Assembly: GCA_041665605.1 (NCBI GenBank)
Contig: JBAYIO010000004.1
Span: 39,132 to 103,131, forward strand
DNA length: 64,000 nucleotides
Source: CAIPAT01 sp041665605
GTDB lineage: Bacteria; Verrucomicrobiota; Lentisphaeria; Victivallales; Victivallaceae
Reading direction: 5' to 3'
Shown: piece by piece, positions 8,297 through 16,205 of the stretch
How the letters are laid out: the number at the start of each line of letters is the position of its first letter
Numbering within the stretch: position 1 is the first letter of the stretch
Position numbers and translations under genes: made by a program
Notes under the pieces: model-generated
What the model saw: only the letters and a program-made list of their open reading frames with translations
What the model was told of the DNA's origin: nothing
Databases searched by the model: none

Positions 8297-9589
8297 ATGT
8301 CAAAACAAGGTGTTTCCACAATCTCGATCCATGCCGGCCAGCAGGCCGATCCGACCACCGGCGCCTGCGCGGTTCCGATTTACCAGACTGCAAGTTATGT
8401 CTTTAAATCCTCCGAACATGCGGCCAATCTTTTCGCACTGAAGGAATTCGGCAACATTTACACGCGGCTGATGAATCCGACAACCGACATTCTGGAAAAA
8501 AGGCTCACCGCGCTTGAAGGCGGCACCGGCGCGCTGGCGACTTCCAGCGGCATGGCGGCGATTTTCCTGGCGGTTACGAACATTGCCCAGGCCGGCGACC
8601 ATATTATCAGTTCGTCATCGCTGTACGGCGGAACTCAAACCCTGTTTACCTACACGCTGCCCCGCTTCGGAATCGAAGTTACTTTTGTTGACGAATTGAC
8701 TCCGGTCAGCATCAGCAAAAACGTCAAACCCAATACCAGGCTGGTATACGGCGAAACCATCGGCAACCCCAAGGGCGATGTTCCGGACTTGAAAGCAGTG
8801 ACCGATGCCGCGCATTCGTTCGGACTGCCGGTATTCCTGGACAATACTTTCGCACCGGTGCTCTGCCGCCCGTTTGAACACGGCGTGGACGTAATCGTCT
8901 ATTCCTGCACCAAGTGGATCGGCGGCCACGGCACGACCATCGGCGGCGCAATTATTGACAGCGGCAAATTCGACTGGTCAAGCGGCCGTTTCCCGGAATT
9001 CACCTCGCCGGATCCCAGCTATCACGGCATCGTCTACTGGGATGCGCTGAAAAACGTTCCCGGCGCCGGCAATATCGCCTTCATCATCAAGGCGCGTGTG
9101 CAGGGAATGAGAAATATCGGTCCGTGCCCGAGCCCGATCAGCGAGTTCCTGCTGCTGCAAGGGGTCGAGACGCTGCCGCTGCGGATGAAAGCGCATTGCG
9201 CCAATGCATTGGCGCTGGCGAAATATCTCAAGAATCATCCGCTGGTGAGCTGGGTCAATTACCTGGGACTTGAAGATCATCCGTCGCACCAGATTGCGCA
9301 AAAGTATCTGAAAGGCGGTTTCGGCTCGGTGTTCGGATTCGGGATCAAAGGCGGCGCTGACGCGGCGGTTAAATTCATCGATTCCGTCAAGCTGGCTAAA
9401 CATCTGGCGAATGTCGGCGATGCGAAGACCCTGGTGATCCATCCCTGGTCAACCACCCATCAGCAGCTTACCGATGAGTTCAAGACCGCGGCCGGAATCA
9501 ATCCGGAATTTGTCCGGGTTTCAGTAGGTATTGAAGACATTGAAGATATTATGGCGGATTTTGATCAGGCGCTGGAGGCCGGACGCTAA
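8297..9589 (+). CDS. metY: O-acetylhomoserine sulfhydrylase (aminocarboxypropyltransferase)
   Basis: A 430-residue Cys/Met-metabolism PLP enzyme. The N-terminus (ISIHAGQQADPTTGACAVPI) and the length fit O-acetylhomoserine sulfhydrylase better than the shorter gamma-synthases (about 380-400 residues). The PLP lysine is in YSCTKWIGGHG near residue 205, and SSGMAAI and SLYGGT form the cofactor pocket. It makes homocysteine directly from O-acetylhomoserine and sulfide. GGAG lies ten bases before the ATG, five bases after the cysK stop. With cysK it gives the cell two sulfide-assimilation routes under one promoter. Confidence 0.93.
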   Translation: MSKQGVSTISIHAGQQADPTTGACAVPIYQTASYVFKSSEHAANLFALKEFGNIYTRLMNPTTDILEKRLTALEGGTGALATSSGMAAIFLAVTNIAQAGDHIISSSSLYGGTQTLFTYTLPRFGIEVTFVDELTPVSISKNVKPNTRLVYGETIGNPKGDVPDLKAVTDAAHSFGLPVFLDNTFAPVLCRPFEHGVDVIVYSCTKWIGGHGTTIGGAIIDSGKFDWSSGRFPEFTSPDPSYHGIVYWDALKNVPGAGNIAFIIKARVQGMRNIGPCPSPISEFLLLQGVETLPLRMKAHCANALALAKYLKNHPLVSWVNYLGLEDHPSHQIAQKYLKGGFGSVFGFGIKGGADAAVKFIDSVKLAKHLANVGDAKTLVIHPWSTTHQQLTDEFKTAAGINPEFVRVSVGIEDIEDIMADFDQALEAGR

Positions 9590-9607
9590 CCGTCCGTTTT
9601 ACTGAAT

Positions 9608-10783
9608 ATGCGCAGAATCTATCTGGATTACAACTCCACCACGCCGCTGCATCCGGGCGTACTGGAAGAAATGATGCCGTTTTTTGATACAAAATTCGGC
9701 AACCCCTCCAGTCTGCACTTTTTCGGAAGAGAAACAGCGGCGGCGCTGGACCTGTCCAGATGCCGCGCCGGAAAATTGATCGGAGCCGACGTTGACGAGA
9801 TTATTTTCACCAGCGGCGGCACCGAATCCAACAATCTGGCGCTGGCCGGGATCGCCCGGCGTCTGAAGGCAGCCCGCAACCACATTATTACTACGTCAAT
9901 CGAACACAGTTCGGTATATGACCAGTGTGTCCGGCTGGAGAGCGAAGGGTTCAAAGTAACTTATCTGCCGGTGACGCGGCAGGGCGAGATATCGCTGAAT
10001 GACCTTGAGCGGGCGGTAACTGAACAGACCGCGCTGGTTTCGCTGATTCTGTCGAATAACGAAACCGGAACCATCATGAATACCGGAGGCGTCCGCGAAA
10101 TCGCCCGGAAAGCCGGTGCGCTGCTGCATTATGACGCAGTTCAGGCAGTCGGCAAAATACCGGTCGATGTCATTGAACTTGGCGCTGATCTGCTCTCTTT
10201 CTCCGGACACAAAATCTACGGGCCGAAAGGCTCCGGCGTGCTTTTTCTGCGGCGTGGAGTCGCCCTGCAATCCGTTTTTATCGGCGGGGAGCAGGAAAAC
10301 GCCAGACGCTCAGGCACGCACAATGTTCCGGCAATCGTCGGGCTGGGCAAAGCCTGCGAACTGGCCGGCGCGGAACTCGATGAATACGGCAGGCATTGCG
10401 CCAATCTGCGCGACCGCCTGCAAAGCGGAATCTTGAAAATACCTGACGCCATCATCAACGGCTGCCTGGACCGGCGCATCCCCAACACACTTAATGCGTC
10501 GTTTCCCGGTCATTACGGCAGCAGCCTGGCGGTCAAACTGGACCTGGCCGGAATCGCGGTTTCCACCGGTTCCGCCTGCAGCGCCGGACGGAACGAAGAG
10601 TCGCGGGTTTTAAAGAATATGGGACTGAGCAGTCGTGAGCTGCTTGGCGCTCTGCGCTTTTCAGTCGGCAGGCATACTACTGAAAAAGAAATAGATTATA
10701 CTGTTCAAAAGCTTGCAGAAATTGTTTCCGCGGAAAATAGTATAGGGAAGAAATTAAATATCGTAAACTTGGACAAGCTTTAA
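9608..10783 (+). CDS. iscS: Cysteine desulfurase (NifS/IscS class)
   Basis: A 391-residue PLP enzyme that takes sulfur from cysteine as an enzyme persulfide for Fe-S clusters and tRNA thiolation. It begins with the family signature (RRIYLDYNSTTPLHP). It has TSGGTESNNLAL, the PLP-lysine motif SFSGHKIYGPKG and the catalytic cysteine loop STGSACSAGR near residue 322. The two following genes, nadA (an Fe-S enzyme) and mnmA (which uses IscS-derived sulfur), are logical clients. No iscU scaffold gene is in the window. Confidence 0.94.
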   Translation: MRRIYLDYNSTTPLHPGVLEEMMPFFDTKFGNPSSLHFFGRETAAALDLSRCRAGKLIGADVDEIIFTSGGTESNNLALAGIARRLKAARNHIITTSIEHSSVYDQCVRLESEGFKVTYLPVTRQGEISLNDLERAVTEQTALVSLILSNNETGTIMNTGGVREIARKAGALLHYDAVQAVGKIPVDVIELGADLLSFSGHKIYGPKGSGVLFLRRGVALQSVFIGGEQENARRSGTHNVPAIVGLGKACELAGAELDEYGRHCANLRDRLQSGILKIPDAIINGCLDRRIPNTLNASFPGHYGSSLAVKLDLAGIAVSTGSACSAGRNEESRVLKNMGLSSRELLGALRFSVGRHTTEKEIDYTVQKLAEIVSAENSIGKKLNIVNLDKL

Positions 10784-10796
10784 CCGGAGTTGAAAT

Positions 10797-11720
10797 ATGG
10801 GCGCTGAATATCAGCAAGAGATGATCGAACGGATCAATCTTCTGCGCAAGGAACGAAATGCCGTTATCCTGGCGCATAATTATGTGCTGGGCGAAGTTCA
10901 GGATGTCGCCGATTTCGTCGGCGATTCGCTGGAGTTGAGTATCAAAGCCAAAAACACTGGCTGCAAGGTGATTGTATTCTGCGGAGTAAAATTCATGGCG
11001 GAAACCGCCAAGATTCTTTCCCCTGAAAAGACCGTGCTGCATCCGGTGCCGGCTTCCGGCTGTCCGATGGCGGACATGGCTGACGCTGACAAACTGAGAA
11101 AGCTCAAAGCATTGCATCCCGGAGCGGTTACGGTTTGTTACGTCAACAGCACCGCCGAGGTCAAAACCGAAGTGGACATCTGCTGTACTTCCGCCAATGC
11201 CGCCAAAATTGTGGCCGCAATCCCGGCGGACAGGGAAGTGATTTTCCTGCCGGATAAAAATCTCGGCGCCAATGTTTCAATCGCGCTGAAACGCCCGATG
11301 ATCCTGTGGCCGGGATTCTGCCCCACCCACATGCGGATTACGGCGGAAATGATCAAACGCAAAAAGGCTGAATTTCCCGATGCCTTCGTGATCGTCCATC
11401 CGGAATGCACTCCCGACGTGGTTGCGCTGGCCGACAAATACCTGAGCACCGGCGGCATGCTGCGCTTTGCCAGGGAAACGGAACATAAGCAAATGATTAT
11501 CGGGACGGAACAGGGCATCATCCACCGCCTGCAGCGCGAAAACCCGGACAAAATGTTCATCCCGGTATCGGAACAGGCCGTCTGCCCGAACATGAAGCTG
11601 ATTGAACTCAGTGACGTATTGAACGCGCTGGAAAAAATGCAGTACGAAATCACCCTTGATCCCGACACTATCGCCAAAGCCGCGGCTCCGATCCTGAAAA
11701 TGATCGAAGCCGGGTCCTGA
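10797..11720 (+). CDS. nadA: Quinolinate synthase NadA
   Basis: 307 residues. It condenses iminoaspartate with dihydroxyacetone phosphate to quinolinate, the second step of de novo NAD synthesis, using a [4Fe-4S] cluster. The three expected ligand regions are visible: VIVFCGVKFMAET, ILWPGFCPTHMRI and EQAVCPNMK. Other family motifs are ILAHNYVLGEVQDVADFVGD and YVNSTAEVKTEVD. No nadB or nadC lies next to it. Its place between iscS and mnmA suggests grouping by demand for desulfurase-derived sulfur. CGGAG precedes the ATG. Confidence 0.95.
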   Translation: MGAEYQQEMIERINLLRKERNAVILAHNYVLGEVQDVADFVGDSLELSIKAKNTGCKVIVFCGVKFMAETAKILSPEKTVLHPVPASGCPMADMADADKLRKLKALHPGAVTVCYVNSTAEVKTEVDICCTSANAAKIVAAIPADREVIFLPDKNLGANVSIALKRPMILWPGFCPTHMRITAEMIKRKKAEFPDAFVIVHPECTPDVVALADKYLSTGGMLRFARETEHKQMIIGTEQGIIHRLQRENPDKMFIPVSEQAVCPNMKLIELSDVLNALEKMQYEITLDPDTIAKAAAPILKMIEAGS

Positions 11721-11735
11721 CTGGAGTCATAATTT

Positions 11736-12821
11736 ATGAAATCAAAAGGGCGTCTGGTTGCCGCGATCAGCGGCGGGGTTGATTCTTCAGTGGCCGCGGC
11801 CATCTGCCTGGAAGAAGGCTATGAAGTAATCGGCGTGACCCTGAAACTGAAAGACTGCGACGATTCCAGGGAACGCCGGAAAGCCTGCTGCGGCGCGGAT
11901 GATTTCATTCACGCCCGGCTGGCGGCGGCCAAACTCGGCATCCCTCATTATTTTCTCGATCTTAAAGCGGATTTCGCCCGCGACGTCCTGACTTACGCCT
12001 GGAACGAATATCGCGCCGGACGCACCCCCAACCCCTGTGTAATGTGCAACTTTCACTTGAAGTTCGGCGCTCTGGCCGAATACGCGGCCGGACTTGGCGC
12101 GGAAGGCCTCATTACCGGGCATTACGCCGAACTGGCACACTGCGCGGACGGGCAGATTCAGCTCCGTCATGCCGCCGATGACGAAAAAGACCAGGTTTAT
12201 TTTCTGGCCATGCTGACGCGGCAGCAACTGTCGTTCTGCCGTTTCCCGCTCGGCAATATAACCAAAACTCAGGTCAGGGAAAAAGCCGCGGCGCTGGGTC
12301 TGAGCAATGCCTGGAAAGCTGAAAGCCAGGATGCCTGTTTCGGCTATAAGGGCGAAAATTTCTCGCGAACGCTGGCGGAATATTTTGATGCTGAAATGCC
12401 CGCCGGCGAGGTCGTCACGGAAGACGGCAAAATTGTCGGATACCACGACGGCATTCATAATTACACCATCGGACAGCGCAAAGGCCTGGGCATCGCCCTG
12501 GGCAGCCCCGCTTATGTGGCGGCAATTGACGCCGAAAACAACCGGATAATTTTAACCACCGACCCGGACCGGTTGAAATCCACATGTCTTGAAACCGGCA
12601 GGCCCAACTGGCTGATGGACATGCCTGACGAGTTTGACTGCGAAGCCCAGATCCGCTACAATCAGACTCCGGTCGCGGCCCATGTAGCTAAACATGGCGG
12701 CGATAAAACCGTCGTGACTTTCAAAACACCCGTTTCAGCGTCAGCCCCCGGTCAGTTAGTCGCCTTCTACGACGACCGTCTGGTACTGGGCGGCGCCTTC
12801 ATTGACAAGGTAATTAAATAG
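11736..12821 (+). CDS. mnmA: tRNA-uridine 2-sulfurtransferase MnmA
   Basis: 361 residues. It thiolates uridine 34 of Lys, Glu and Gln tRNAs with sulfur relayed from IscS. The PP-loop ISGGVDSSVAA is near residues 10-20. The first catalytic cysteine is in GRTPNPCVMCNFHLKFG and the second in AESQDACFGY, where the family usually has ESQDICF. The tRNA-binding YTIGQRKGLGI motif and a C-terminal beta-barrel follow. It is the last gene of the sulfur operon; a TTGGTGA tandem repeat begins right after its stop. GGAG precedes the ATG. Confidence 0.95.
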   Translation: MKSKGRLVAAISGGVDSSVAAAICLEEGYEVIGVTLKLKDCDDSRERRKACCGADDFIHARLAAAKLGIPHYFLDLKADFARDVLTYAWNEYRAGRTPNPCVMCNFHLKFGALAEYAAGLGAEGLITGHYAELAHCADGQIQLRHAADDEKDQVYFLAMLTRQQLSFCRFPLGNITKTQVREKAAALGLSNAWKAESQDACFGYKGENFSRTLAEYFDAEMPAGEVVTEDGKIVGYHDGIHNYTIGQRKGLGIALGSPAYVAAIDAENNRIILTTDPDRLKSTCLETGRPNWLMDMPDEFDCEAQIRYNQTPVAAHVAKHGGDKTVVTFKTPVSASAPGQLVAFYDDRLVLGGAFIDKVIK

Positions 12822-12824
12822 TGG

Positions 12825-12852
12825 TTGGTGATTGGTGATTGGTGATTGGTGA
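12825..12852 (+). repeat. Short tandem repeat, four TTGGTGA units
   Basis: Four perfect 7-bp TTGGTGA copies start three bases after the mnmA stop codon and are followed by CTGG. Confidence 0.9.
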
Positions 12853-12929
12853 CTGGAAAGAACTGTGGGAGAATCCGTCAAGTTGTGCCGGAAAATTATT
12901 GCATTCCAATGAATCAATGTCAGGGAAAT

Positions 12930-13595
12930 ATGAAAACGCTCAGTCTCAACACAATATTCGGGATTTGCTCTTTGCTTATCGGTGGCGGGTTATTTTTGGC
13001 GCTGGCTATTCTGCCGCTGCTTCGATTCCTGATGATGGGAAAAGAATCAATGGATTATTTTCTCCCCATTATCACACTACCGGTTAATATTCCAGGCTGC
13101 TTGGCAGTTTACTTTGGGTTCCGCCTGATAAAGGAGAAAAATAAGAGGAATATCAAGGGAAGCGTTGGTGCTCTGGCTGTTATGGCAGTTTTACTGTTGA
13201 GCGTGCTTTTCGCATCGATTATGCCGAATAGCATCGGAGACCTGGATGTTAAGCATGGATTTATGCTCTCTTTGCTTCTGGCGACAATCACAGTCATCCC
13301 GGTTTATATTCTCATAAGCCGGTTTCTGATGATCCGGGAGGGGCTGACTCCAAAGCCTAAAGGCGAGTTTGTCGGCAAAGGGATCATTCTAATTATATCC
13401 TGGCAGATATGGCTTGCCGGGGCGCAAATAGCGAAAACTTATGAACCCAAAGAACGGTGGGGTATCATCTTCGCCCTTTGCTTATTTGTACCAATAATAA
13501 TTGCCTATACCTTCTACAAGGTATCAATGAGACTCTTGAGAGAAGACAAAACAGAACAAGCAGCCTCAAGCAATCCAGCGACGCTGGATACTTGA
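12930..13595 (+). CDS. Polytopic membrane protein of unknown function
   Basis: I place the start at 12930, after CAGGGA, giving about 221 residues; frames upstream of it are repeat sequence. Five or six hydrophobic helices are visible (about residues 8-30, 42-62, 74-94, 105-125, 147-165, 178-198), with short loops and a hydrophilic tail (REDKTEQAASSN). No family signature is recognised. It is separated from mnmA by a tandem repeat and converges with the DUF4432 gene, ending 28 bp from that gene's stop, so it is probably a single-gene unit. Confidence 0.7.
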   Translation: MKTLSLNTIFGICSLLIGGGLFLALAILPLLRFLMMGKESMDYFLPIITLPVNIPGCLAVYFGFRLIKEKNKRNIKGSVGALAVMAVLLLSVLFASIMPNSIGDLDVKHGFMLSLLLATITVIPVYILISRFLMIREGLTPKPKGEFVGKGIILIISWQIWLAGAQIAKTYEPKERWGIIFALCLFVPIIIAYTFYKVSMRLLREDKTEQAASSNPATLDT

Positions 13596-13623
13596 GTATG
13601 CTCTGTGATTAACTTCCATGCGT

Positions 13624-14649
13624 TTACAATTCCAGAATCGTCACTTTCAGACAGGTGCTGATTTGTTCGCCCGGGGCGATCTCGCGCAGGGTGCCGTGTT
13701 CGCGTTCGGCGTTCTGACCTTCGGGATGACAGTTGGCAGGCTCGAACCCGACAACATATTCCCCCTGCCCCATCTGTTTCCACTGGACAAAATACGGCAG
13801 TTCGGCGGTATGGTATTCCAGCTTGAAAGCCAGCTTCAAAGCGGGGTTCTTCAGGGTGACGCTGGCAAAACCGTCACTGCCTGGGGTGATTTCATGGTAA
13901 AACACCTGTTCCGCATAACCGGCCTGCGGCGCTTCAACTTTATGCCAGTCCTTGATGCCAAGCGCGGCAGTGCCGTCGCGTGGAACCACATCATGACTGT
14001 CGGCTTCGATAAATGCGTTCTCATCCAGCAGCGGAAAGCCGAGATTCATATGATAGAGCAGCATCAGCGGCGATGTCGCAAAACCGTGATTTTCGATGAT
14101 GTCCTCGATAATTATCGAATTCCGGCCCATCACGGAGGATATCTTTCTTTTCAGGTGCAGATTTTCAAAAAATACCGCGGTCTGCCGGACCCAGCCGCTG
14201 ATCGACTGAACGTATTTGCCGTCAATCCATTGTTTCTCAACCGTAACCTCTTCCGCGGGAATATGCGAAAGACGGCCATGCAGGCCGTGGGTTTCGACGC
14301 CGACCGTATCCGGGCCGCCGACATTCCGGAGGCCGCAGCCGGTAAGCAGGCCGCCACCCCAGGTTCTGAGCCAGCTCAGGCCTTCAGACTCGTAAAACGA
14401 CGGCGCCGCATAACGGTTGGACGATTTCCAGGCCAGCGGGATACCTTTGAATGTAGCGTCGGCAATATCCATTCCCCGGTCAATATTCACCGTGAAATTC
14501 AAGCCGCTGCCGTTAGCGAATTCAGCGATCCTGGTACCGCGCCCCCTGCCGTCCTCCAGCACCGATTGCCGGATATGCGCCAGTTGCTCGATGCACCCGA
14601 CCCGTTCCAGCAAAAAATTCCGGTCCTTATTGGAAAATTCGAAGTTCAT
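13624..14649 (-). CDS. DUF4432 family protein (aldose-1-epimerase-like)
   Basis: About 341 residues from the ATG at 14649, which has GGAGG five bases upstream; the ATG at 14661 lies in that ribosome site. The sequence shows the galactose-mutarotase-like beta-sandwich features of DUF4432: NIDRGMDIADATFKGIPLAW, TWGGGLLTGCGLRNVG, HGLHGRLSHIPA, YHMNLGFPLLDE and VGFEPANC. Related proteins bind or epimerise sugars; the substrate here is unknown. It lies downstream of an MFS transporter on the same strand (about 145 bp gap), which suggests uptake and isomerisation of a sugar. Confidence 0.85.
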   Translation of the reverse strand: MNFEFSNKDRNFLLERVGCIEQLAHIRQSVLEDGRGRGTRIAEFANGSGLNFTVNIDRGMDIADATFKGIPLAWKSSNRYAAPSFYESEGLSWLRTWGGGLLTGCGLRNVGGPDTVGVETHGLHGRLSHIPAEEVTVEKQWIDGKYVQSISGWVRQTAVFFENLHLKRKISSVMGRNSIIIEDIIENHGFATSPLMLLYHMNLGFPLLDENAFIEADSHDVVPRDGTAALGIKDWHKVEAPQAGYAEQVFYHEITPGSDGFASVTLKNPALKLAFKLEYHTAELPYFVQWKQMGQGEYVVGFEPANCHPEGQNAEREHGTLREIAPGEQISTCLKVTILEL

Positions 14650-14690
14650 GGCAGCCTCCATATTTTATTATATTCAAAGCAATTATTCCG
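14650..14690 (-). promoter_or_regulatory. Leader and possible promoter of the DUF4432 gene
   Basis: Reading the minus strand, TATAAT lies just upstream of the GGAGG ribosome site, with a weak TTTTGC 17 bp before it. A separate promoter from the MFS gene is possible. Confidence 0.35.
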
Positions 14691-14794
14691 CAAAATTCAC
14701 CAGTCGCGTTATTCAGTTTACTATGTTATTTCAGTTTTTCAAGTTTATCATCAGCAATCAATGGAACCGCAATAATTAAGCGGGAATGCCTGTT

Positions 14795-15997
14795 TTACAG
14801 CACGGCCGCGTGTACTCCGTCCTTTACCCGGTCAGCGAAAAAACCGTAGATGACGCCCAGCACGGCGGCAAAAAGGAACACCCATAAATGGTCGCCGGTA
14901 AACTTCCAGAGCAGACCGCCCAGCACCGCGCCGATGATTGACGTGACATGATTGATCGCCATACCCGAATATAGACTCGGCGTCAGATCGTCTTTCTTTT
15001 CCACCGTTCTGGCCAGATAGCTTGAACGTGCCATGCCGAAAGCAAACAGTGATGCATCGGCAATAAAACACACCGACAGTATAATGGATGCCGTTTCCAG
15101 CGAAAACAGCTTCATCGCGAAAGCGTATCCCAGACAGACCAGCACAACCAGCACACTCTCGGTGACCAGCGCCCGGCGTTCGCCGTAGAGCTGTATTATC
15201 TTGCCGATAAACGGACGGAAACCCAGTCCGATTACCCCGGAAATAAGCATGAGCTTCCCGATATAGGCGGGGGATTTGCCCAGCGTGAACACCAGCAGCC
15301 AGAACCCGAAAGTGATAAATACCTGCTTTCTGGCACCGAAGAATGCCTCGAGCACATAATACAGGGAGTATTGTTTTTTGAGAACTATGCGGTCGCGCCA
15401 ACTGTTGCATTTTTTGAAATGCCCGGCCGGTTTCATTATCACAAAGATAAGCCCGGCGATAAATGCGCCGGTACCGGCGATAATGAAATCTATATTGAAA
15501 TTCTGACTGACGTATTTCCATTTGAACCAGACAAAAGTCGATGCCACCAGCCCGGCGGCAGTAATCAGACTCTTCATCTGACCGAGGCGCAGGCTCCGTT
15601 TCTCCGGAGAGGCAGTATGCAGCACAATCGCATCAACAATAACCATGAAAAAATGCTGTCCGAAGCTGGCGACGCCAAGCCATAAGCACAGCAGCCAGTA
15701 ATTGCCGGCAAATCCCGGAACGGCAAGCGCAAAAAGCCCGGCGCTGAACAGAAAGCACGCCACCGCCGCAATAGCTCCTTCGCTCAAAAAGAACAGCGCG
15801 CTGATGGCAAATACCGAAAGCACCCCCGGCAGTTCGCGCGGCAGTTCCAGCAGACCTCTGGCGCTGGTTCCGATTTTCTGCACTTGATCAAGATAATTGT
15901 TGAAAATATTCCCGTAAATATTCTCCGCGACATAAAAGGCAAAAATTGCCGCCAGCAGGAATAGTATCAGCCTCTTTCTGTTTTCCGCCGCATCCAT
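14795..15997 (-). CDS. MFS transporter
   Basis: About 400 residues with twelve predicted helices, the standard major-facilitator length. The N-terminal helix (LILFLLAAIFAFYVAENIYGNIFNNYL) and the cytoplasmic central loop near 195-215 (HFKKCNSWRDRIVLKKQ) fit two six-helix halves. The second half begins with FFGARKQVFITFGFWLLVFTLGKSPA. The substrate cannot be read from sequence. The downstream DUF4432 gene suggests a carbohydrate. I prefer the ATG at 15997 to the TTG 18 bases upstream. Confidence 0.85.
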   Translation of the reverse strand: MDAAENRKRLILFLLAAIFAFYVAENIYGNIFNNYLDQVQKIGTSARGLLELPRELPGVLSVFAISALFFLSEGAIAAVACFLFSAGLFALAVPGFAGNYWLLCLWLGVASFGQHFFMVIVDAIVLHTASPEKRSLRLGQMKSLITAAGLVASTFVWFKWKYVSQNFNIDFIIAGTGAFIAGLIFVIMKPAGHFKKCNSWRDRIVLKKQYSLYYVLEAFFGARKQVFITFGFWLLVFTLGKSPAYIGKLMLISGVIGLGFRPFIGKIIQLYGERRALVTESVLVVLVCLGYAFAMKLFSLETASIILSVCFIADASLFAFGMARSSYLARTVEKKDDLTPSLYSGMAINHVTSIIGAVLGGLLWKFTGDHLWVFLFAAVLGVIYGFFADRVKDGVHAAVL

Positions 15998-16015
15998 TAT
16001 AAATTTGCTGTCCAA

Positions 16016-16205
16016 AAGTTGTTAAAAATAAAAGTTTCTAATTTACAGCATATCAATCAGGTTTTCCATGCAAAGCATTTCTTTTTCAATGAATCCTGCA
16101 AGTAATTGGTTTAAAGACGCTATAATTTCTTGAATAAGGCTTATTTGAATATTATTTTCTATTACGAGGATTTTTTCACTAATTACAATATAGGATAAAT
16201 GCAAT
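16016..16205 (+). promoter_or_regulatory. Upstream region of the Wsp-like operon
   Basis: About 190 AT-rich bases with no gene. TATAAT near 16119 is a possible -10, but no good -35 is found at the right spacing. AGGA ten bases before the ATG at 16206 is the likely ribosome site. Confidence 0.35.

Noticed and set aside
13618..14775. 385-residue plus-strand ORF
   Set aside because: It is the antisense shadow of the DUF4432 gene, which has clear family motifs and a GGAGG site.
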